A DNA stretch of 64,000 nt from Erysipelotrichaceae bacterium (GTDB lineage: Bacteria; Bacillota_I; Bacilli_A; Erysipelotrichales; Erysipelotrichaceae), in contig WSYG01000001.1 in the NCBI GenBank assembly GCA_009773735.1, positions 41,897 through 105,896 of the forward strand. The letters run 5' to 3'. The notes under the pieces were generated by a model. It was not told the origin of the DNA. It worked only from the letters and a program-made list of their open reading frames with translations, and ran no database searches. This document shows, piece by piece, positions 61,403-64,000 of this stretch. Position 1 is the stretch's first letter. Each line of letters starts with the position of its first letter. The position numbers and the translations under genes were made by a program.

Positions 61403-62302
61403 TTACTCTCGATTACGCAGATCGAATTTCGTCAGTGGAACTGGACCTCTGATGATCTCGCGCACGATTTGCAGGACACCTTCAAGATTAACGATGGTTC
61501 GCCATTGAACCAACATGATCTCACCATTTTCGATTTCTATGGCAGTTAAACTCGTTGGATAGATACAACACCCTGTATTAAAATAAGGGAGTTCTGTTAA
61601 TTTGGGATACTTATATCGATGTGTATGACCACAGATCAACATCATCTGATGTTTTTCGATCCACTTATTGTAGTTCTTTTCGATCTTATGCCGTCTTTGA
61701 ACATTTCTAACAGGACTTGCTGGATTATGAAAACCAAAAGCATGCATAAATCGCCAGAAATATCTTAGTGACAACATCGACATAAACCAGTTTTGATCAT
61801 TGTTGAAATCACCTTGATGACCATGGACCACAAAGATTTCCTGGCCTGTCTCTTTGACCTTCAACACTAAAGCTTCAATCGGTTTGACATGATTCAACAA
61901 TTCATGAACGGTCTCACTATATTTGTCATAACTTGTAAAAAGGTTTTTTGTGACATAGTCTTGATTATTCATGAAGATATTGTGATTACCTATCATCATG
62001 ATCAATCTGTTATTTTTATGAAATAGTCGCATGACTGAAAAAGCATCCTCATGCGCTAACTTGATGTCTTTAAATTTATATTCCCACAATTCATCTCCAT
62101 CTCCAGCTTCTACATAGGTATAACCCAAATCCAGATAATGATACAAGGCATACACAAAAGCATTTTGATTACGACTAAATTCATCTGAGGAACTTCCATT
62201 GCCACGATGACAGTCACTCATAAAAACGATCTTAGAATCTTTGTCTATCGTTTCTATACGTGCATTACGATAGGCTTGTGTAAGCCTTTGATCTGTCTGC
62301 AT
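61403..62302 (-). CDS. Calcineurin-like metallophosphoesterase
   Basis: The 299-residue protein has all dinuclear metal motifs: SDCHRG (Asp30, His32), AGDGDELWE, GNHN, VHGHQGD and GHTHR. The GDGDELWE variant resembles LpxH-like UDP-diacylglucosamine hydrolases, but nothing else here indicates lipid A, so the substrate must differ. AGGTGAG precedes the ATG. Confidence 0.85.
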   Translation of the reverse strand: MQTDQRLTQAYRNARIETIDKDSKIVFMSDCHRGNGSSSDEFSRNQNAFVYALYHYLDLGYTYVEAGDGDELWEYKFKDIKLAHEDAFSVMRLFHKNNRLIMMIGNHNIFMNNQDYVTKNLFTSYDKYSETVHELLNHVKPIEALVLKVKETGQEIFVVHGHQGDFNNDQNWFMSMLSLRYFWRFMHAFGFHNPASPVRNVQRRHKIEKNYNKWIEKHQMMLICGHTHRYKYPKLTELPYFNTGCCIYPTSLTAIEIENGEIMLVQWRTIVNLEGVLQIVREIIRGPVPLTKFDLRNRE

Positions 62303-62410
62303 GAATTTACCTCACCTCGATTAGATTATGGATGATCCATAAACTGTATCATTTTTGATTACCTATATTTTACACCTAAAAGTTATCAATGGGGTTTAAG
62401 AAACAAAACA

Positions 62411-62437
62411 CAAAAAAACCAGAACTTTCTGGTTTTA
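62411..62437 (-). terminator. Terminator of mntP
   Basis: On the minus strand AACCAGAA and TTCTGGTT pair around a two-base loop, followed by T5. Confidence 0.88.
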
Positions 62438-62995
62438 GATAAGATGGTCGATTAAGATTTTAATTCCGATACCAATCAAGACAAGACCACCTACGATTTC
62501 GGCAGTATTATCTATCAGAGCTGCATATCGTTTTCCAATCATGACCCCAATAATCGATAATATTAAGGTAACAAAACCTATAATCAATGAAGTCGATAAG
62601 ATGTTTGTGGTCAATAACGCTAAACTGATCCCTACGGCCAAAGCATCAATGCTGGTCGCAATCGAGACCCCTAACATTGCCTTTAGATCCGTTGATGGCT
62701 CAACCTCACAGCTTAGATCTTTAGGTTGAAATCCCTCATAAATCATTTTTGCACCAATGGCGGACAAGAGTATAAATGCGACCCAGTGGTCAAATGAGTT
62801 GATCAATGAACTAAATGTTAAGCCTAAATAGTAGCCTCCCAAAGTCATGATCGCTTGAAAGAAACCAAAATAAAGCCCTACTTTAAACGCAAATCTAAAA
62901 CGAGGATCTTTAGTACACAAACCCTTTACCATAGCCACAGCAAAAGCATCCATAGATAATCCAACACCTATAATTAATATTGAAACGAGATCCAT
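62435..62995 (-). CDS. mntP: Manganese efflux pump
   Basis: The 186-residue reading from ATG 62995 has six spanning segments in two inverted halves, each with an Asp motif: GLSMDAFAV near residue 13 and TSIDALAVG near 115. These are the hallmarks of MntP, which exports Mn2+. The leader has a yybP-ykoY riboswitch, as in known mntP genes. A GTG three codons upstream is an alternative start. Confidence 0.93.
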   Translation of the reverse strand: MDLVSILIIGVGLSMDAFAVAMVKGLCTKDPRFRFAFKVGLYFGFFQAIMTLGGYYLGLTFSSLINSFDHWVAFILLSAIGAKMIYEGFQPKDLSCEVEPSTDLKAMLGVSIATSIDALAVGISLALLTTNILSTSLIIGFVTLILSIIGVMIGKRYAALIDNTAEIVGGLVLIGIGIKILIDHLI

Positions 62996-63009
62996 ACTTC
63001 TCACTTTCC

Positions 63010-63036
63010 AGCAAATAAAAAATCATGTTTGCTGTG
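63010..63036 (-). promoter_or_regulatory. Expression-platform hairpin between the riboswitch and mntP
   Basis: On the minus strand CAGCAAA and TTTGCTG pair around an AT-rich loop containing T6. The stem ends directly before GGAAAG, near the mntP start. There is no T run after it, so translational control is more likely than termination. Confidence 0.5.
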
Positions 63037-63038
63037 AA

Positions 63039-63124
63039 TATGAGTCTCTTTGTTTAAGGTTTGCCAGATGATGAATCACCGGGTTGTTGACAAAACCGCA
63101 CACTGTGCCAAGTACTCCCTCATA
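63039..63124 (-). ncRNA. yybP-ykoY manganese riboswitch upstream of mntP
   Basis: On the minus strand P1 is TATGAG/CTCATA. It is followed at the 5' side by GGAGTA and preceded at the 3' side by AAAGAGA, matching GGAGTA and CAAGA at the same places in the first copy (49880-49970). TTTTGTCAAC and CCGG also recur. A reading frame of 60 codons covers this stretch (63023-63205) but needs a TTG start and its conserved bases are explained by the RNA. Confidence 0.82.
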
Positions 63125-63312
63125 AGCCAAATCAATTCTAGACGAACTTAACTTGACTGTCAAGTTTTGACCAGTTTTGATTTTTAAAAGCATACATATT
63201 CCCAATTATACAGAGGTTAACACATGTTTTTGATTGCGTAGCAATCATTCATTTAGAAAATGATGATCTAGATCCAAAGTGCAACATGTTCGCTATTTGA
63301 GTGGAATAGGAA

Positions 63313-63318
63313 TATAAT
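63313..63318 (+). promoter_or_regulatory. -10 box for the small membrane protein genes
   Basis: A perfect TATAAT lies about 145 bases upstream of the first small gene. The -35 is poor (TTCGCT at 18 bases), so an activator or another sigma factor may take part. The 100 bases before it (63211-63312) hold nothing I can support. Confidence 0.4.
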
Positions 63319-63323
63319 GTAAG

Positions 63324-63421
63324 TGTATCCTCTGACATTCACACTGAATTCCCATAGATGTCATATAGAGCAGAATAGAAATCATCGATATCGAAAACCA
63401 GTATCCGGAGGATACATTTTT
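63324..63421 (+). ncRNA. Structured leader RNA of unknown class before the small membrane protein genes
   Basis: The likely transcript begins near 63325. TGTATCCTC (63324-63332) can pair with GAGGATACA (63408-63416), a nine-pair stem closing a 75-base domain, followed by T5. Inside are GACAT/ATGTC (63334-63361) around ATTCA/TGAAT, and TCGATATCGA (63385-63394). GTATCC/GGATAC (63401-63415) is a local alternative hairpin that competes with the long stem. The layout resembles a riboswitch or attenuator. Confidence 0.45.
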
Positions 63422-63461
63422 GCGTTTAAATTAACAACTACATAGAAAGGAGGTAATTGTT

Positions 63462-63611
63462 ATGCTTTGGACCATTGCTATTATATTAATCGTATTATGG
63501 CTATTAGGCATTGTCACTTCGACAACTGTCGGAGGCTTTATCCACGTATTGTTGGTTATTGCCATCGTAATCGTATTGCTCAGACTTATACAAGGTAGAC
63601 GCGTTTTATAA
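63462..63611 (+). CDS. Lmo0937-family small membrane protein
   Basis: The 49-residue protein MLWTIAIILIVLWLLGIVTS continues through a Gly-rich turn into a second hydrophobic helix and ends LIQGRRVL. This matches the short Lmo0937-type family, often stress-induced in Bacillota. AAAGGAGG lies eight bases before the ATG. It was found by reading the sequence directly, being too short for most gene callers. Confidence 0.85.
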   Translation: MLWTIAIILIVLWLLGIVTSTTVGGFIHVLLVIAIVIVLLRLIQGRRVL

Positions 63612-63630
63612 CTGATCAAGGAGGTTACTC

Positions 63631-63786
63631 ATGAAAGTAACTAAGAATCTAGGATTTCTACTTCTGGCAATTTGGATGATCATCTCAGGATTATCCGGTC
63701 TAGTTAAACTGCCAATCCCATCATTAGGACTAATCTTAGCCACGTTAGGCTTAGTTTCCGGTGTTTTTATTCTCCTAGGAAAATAA
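63631..63786 (+). CDS. Small two-helix membrane protein
   Basis: The 51-residue protein begins MKVTKNLGFLLLAIWMIISG, has a short KLPIPSLG turn and a second helix ending FILLGK. AAGGAGG lies six bases before the ATG, and it follows the Lmo0937-like gene by 19 bases, so they are co-transcribed. Similar small proteins accompany Lmo0937-type genes elsewhere. The function is unknown. Confidence 0.78.
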   Translation: MKVTKNLGFLLLAIWMIISGLSGLVKLPIPSLGLILATLGLVSGVFILLGK

Positions 63787-63804
63787 ACACTTAACCTAAT
63801 GAGT

Positions 63805-63835
63805 AACCTTGCAATAAAATGCAAGGTTTTCTTTT
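63805..63835 (+). terminator. Terminator of the small membrane protein operon
   Basis: AACCTTGCA and TGCAAGGTT pair around a six-base loop, followed by TTCTTTT. Confidence 0.88.
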
Positions 63836-63957
63836 GTATTTATCACTTTTATGGTTTTATCATATGATTTTCAGTTACATTATGATACTTAAGCACTTCA
63901 AAGGGTAGTATAAAATATCTTGTGTAAACGTACAAAGTAGAAAAGGACGAAATTTCT

Positions 63958-64000
63958 ATGAATAGAGGAAGCACTCCGTGTAAAATATTGGTGTCAAATC
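63958..64000 (+). CDS. Start of a gene that runs off the window
   Basis: ATG at 63958 opens a frame MNRGSTPCKILVSN that is still open at the window end. AAAGGA lies about ten bases upstream and TATAAA (63910-63915) could be its -10. Fourteen residues are too few to name a family. Confidence 0.4.
   Translation, partial: MNRGSTPCKILVSN

Noticed and set aside
61403-62302. LpxH (lipid A synthesis)
   Set aside because: Although GDGDELWE is LpxH-like, the rest of the window is Gram-positive in character and no lipid A genes are present.
63023-63205. 60-codon reading frame upstream of mntP
   Set aside because: It needs a TTG start, matches no protein family I know, and its conserved stretches coincide with a yybP-ykoY riboswitch.
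1-64000. Mobile elements, CRISPR arrays, tRNA and rRNA genes
   Set aside because: No transposase, integrase, phage gene, direct-repeat array, cloverleaf or rRNA-like stretch was recognised on either strand.

Overview
The window comes from an AT-rich, anaerobic, Gram-positive-type bacterium of the Bacillota or a walled relative of the Mollicutes (Erysipelotrichia-like is my best guess). Grounds: lipoprotein-anchored binding proteins, a FabK-type fatty acid synthase, a TrpR-like YerC regulator, two ferredoxin-dependent 2-oxoacid oxidoreductases, a butyrate kinase route, and UGA used as a normal stop. I see no rRNA, tRNA, CRISPR array, insertion sequence or prophage; it looks like stable chromosome.

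Layout. 1-5033: a divergent glycan locus (GH94 phosphorylase, GH35, GH3) with two matching palindromic operators between its arms. 5141-17293: a complete type II fatty acid synthesis operon on the minus strand (acpP-accBCDA-fabH-fabK-nitronate monooxygenase homologue-fabD-fabG-fabF-fabZ-plsC), flanked by the enzymes that modify its carriers: a short Sfp-type phosphopantetheinyl transferase on one side and a monofunctional biotin ligase, divergent from the operon, on the other. 17484-22445: aconitase, isocitrate dehydrogenase, citrate synthase and a class I amidotransferase, i.e. an oxidative half TCA branch to 2-oxoglutarate. 22440-25591: SGNH hydrolase, PaaK-like adenylating enzyme and a membrane acyltransferase-like protein. 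25670-28141: an amino-acid ABC importer and a TrpR-like regulator with a clear operator over the importer promoter. 28239-34601: branched-chain amino acid catabolism (leucine dehydrogenase, 2-oxoacid:ferredoxin oxidoreductase, Ptb, Buk), which makes ATP and acyl-CoA primers that FabH could use.

34640-47176: mixed genes, including an HdeD-like/papain-like fusion, a split DUF438-type sensor, a small basic protein behind a near-consensus promoter, KorAB, a DsbA-like protein, two lipoproteins and a radical SAM enzyme. 47241-49970: a calcium/manganese-type P-type ATPase behind a yybP-ykoY manganese riboswitch whose 3' P1 strand is shared with a terminator. 50109-59190: cytoplasmic 5'-nucleotidase, AHSA1/VOC genes, ADP-ribosylglycohydrolase, RibBA with a degenerate RibB half, ABC exporter and two GntR/UTRA regulators. 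59275-64000: glycerate kinase, hydrolases, MntP behind a second yybP-ykoY riboswitch, then two tiny membrane proteins behind a long structured leader.

The most interesting signals are the two manganese riboswitches (one overlies a spurious reading frame), the TrpR-like operator, the structured leader at 63324-63421, the small basic protein ending in Arg-Arg-Gly-Gly beside a papain-like peptidase, the HdeD/papain fusion, and the adenylating enzyme/acyltransferase/SGNH cluster.
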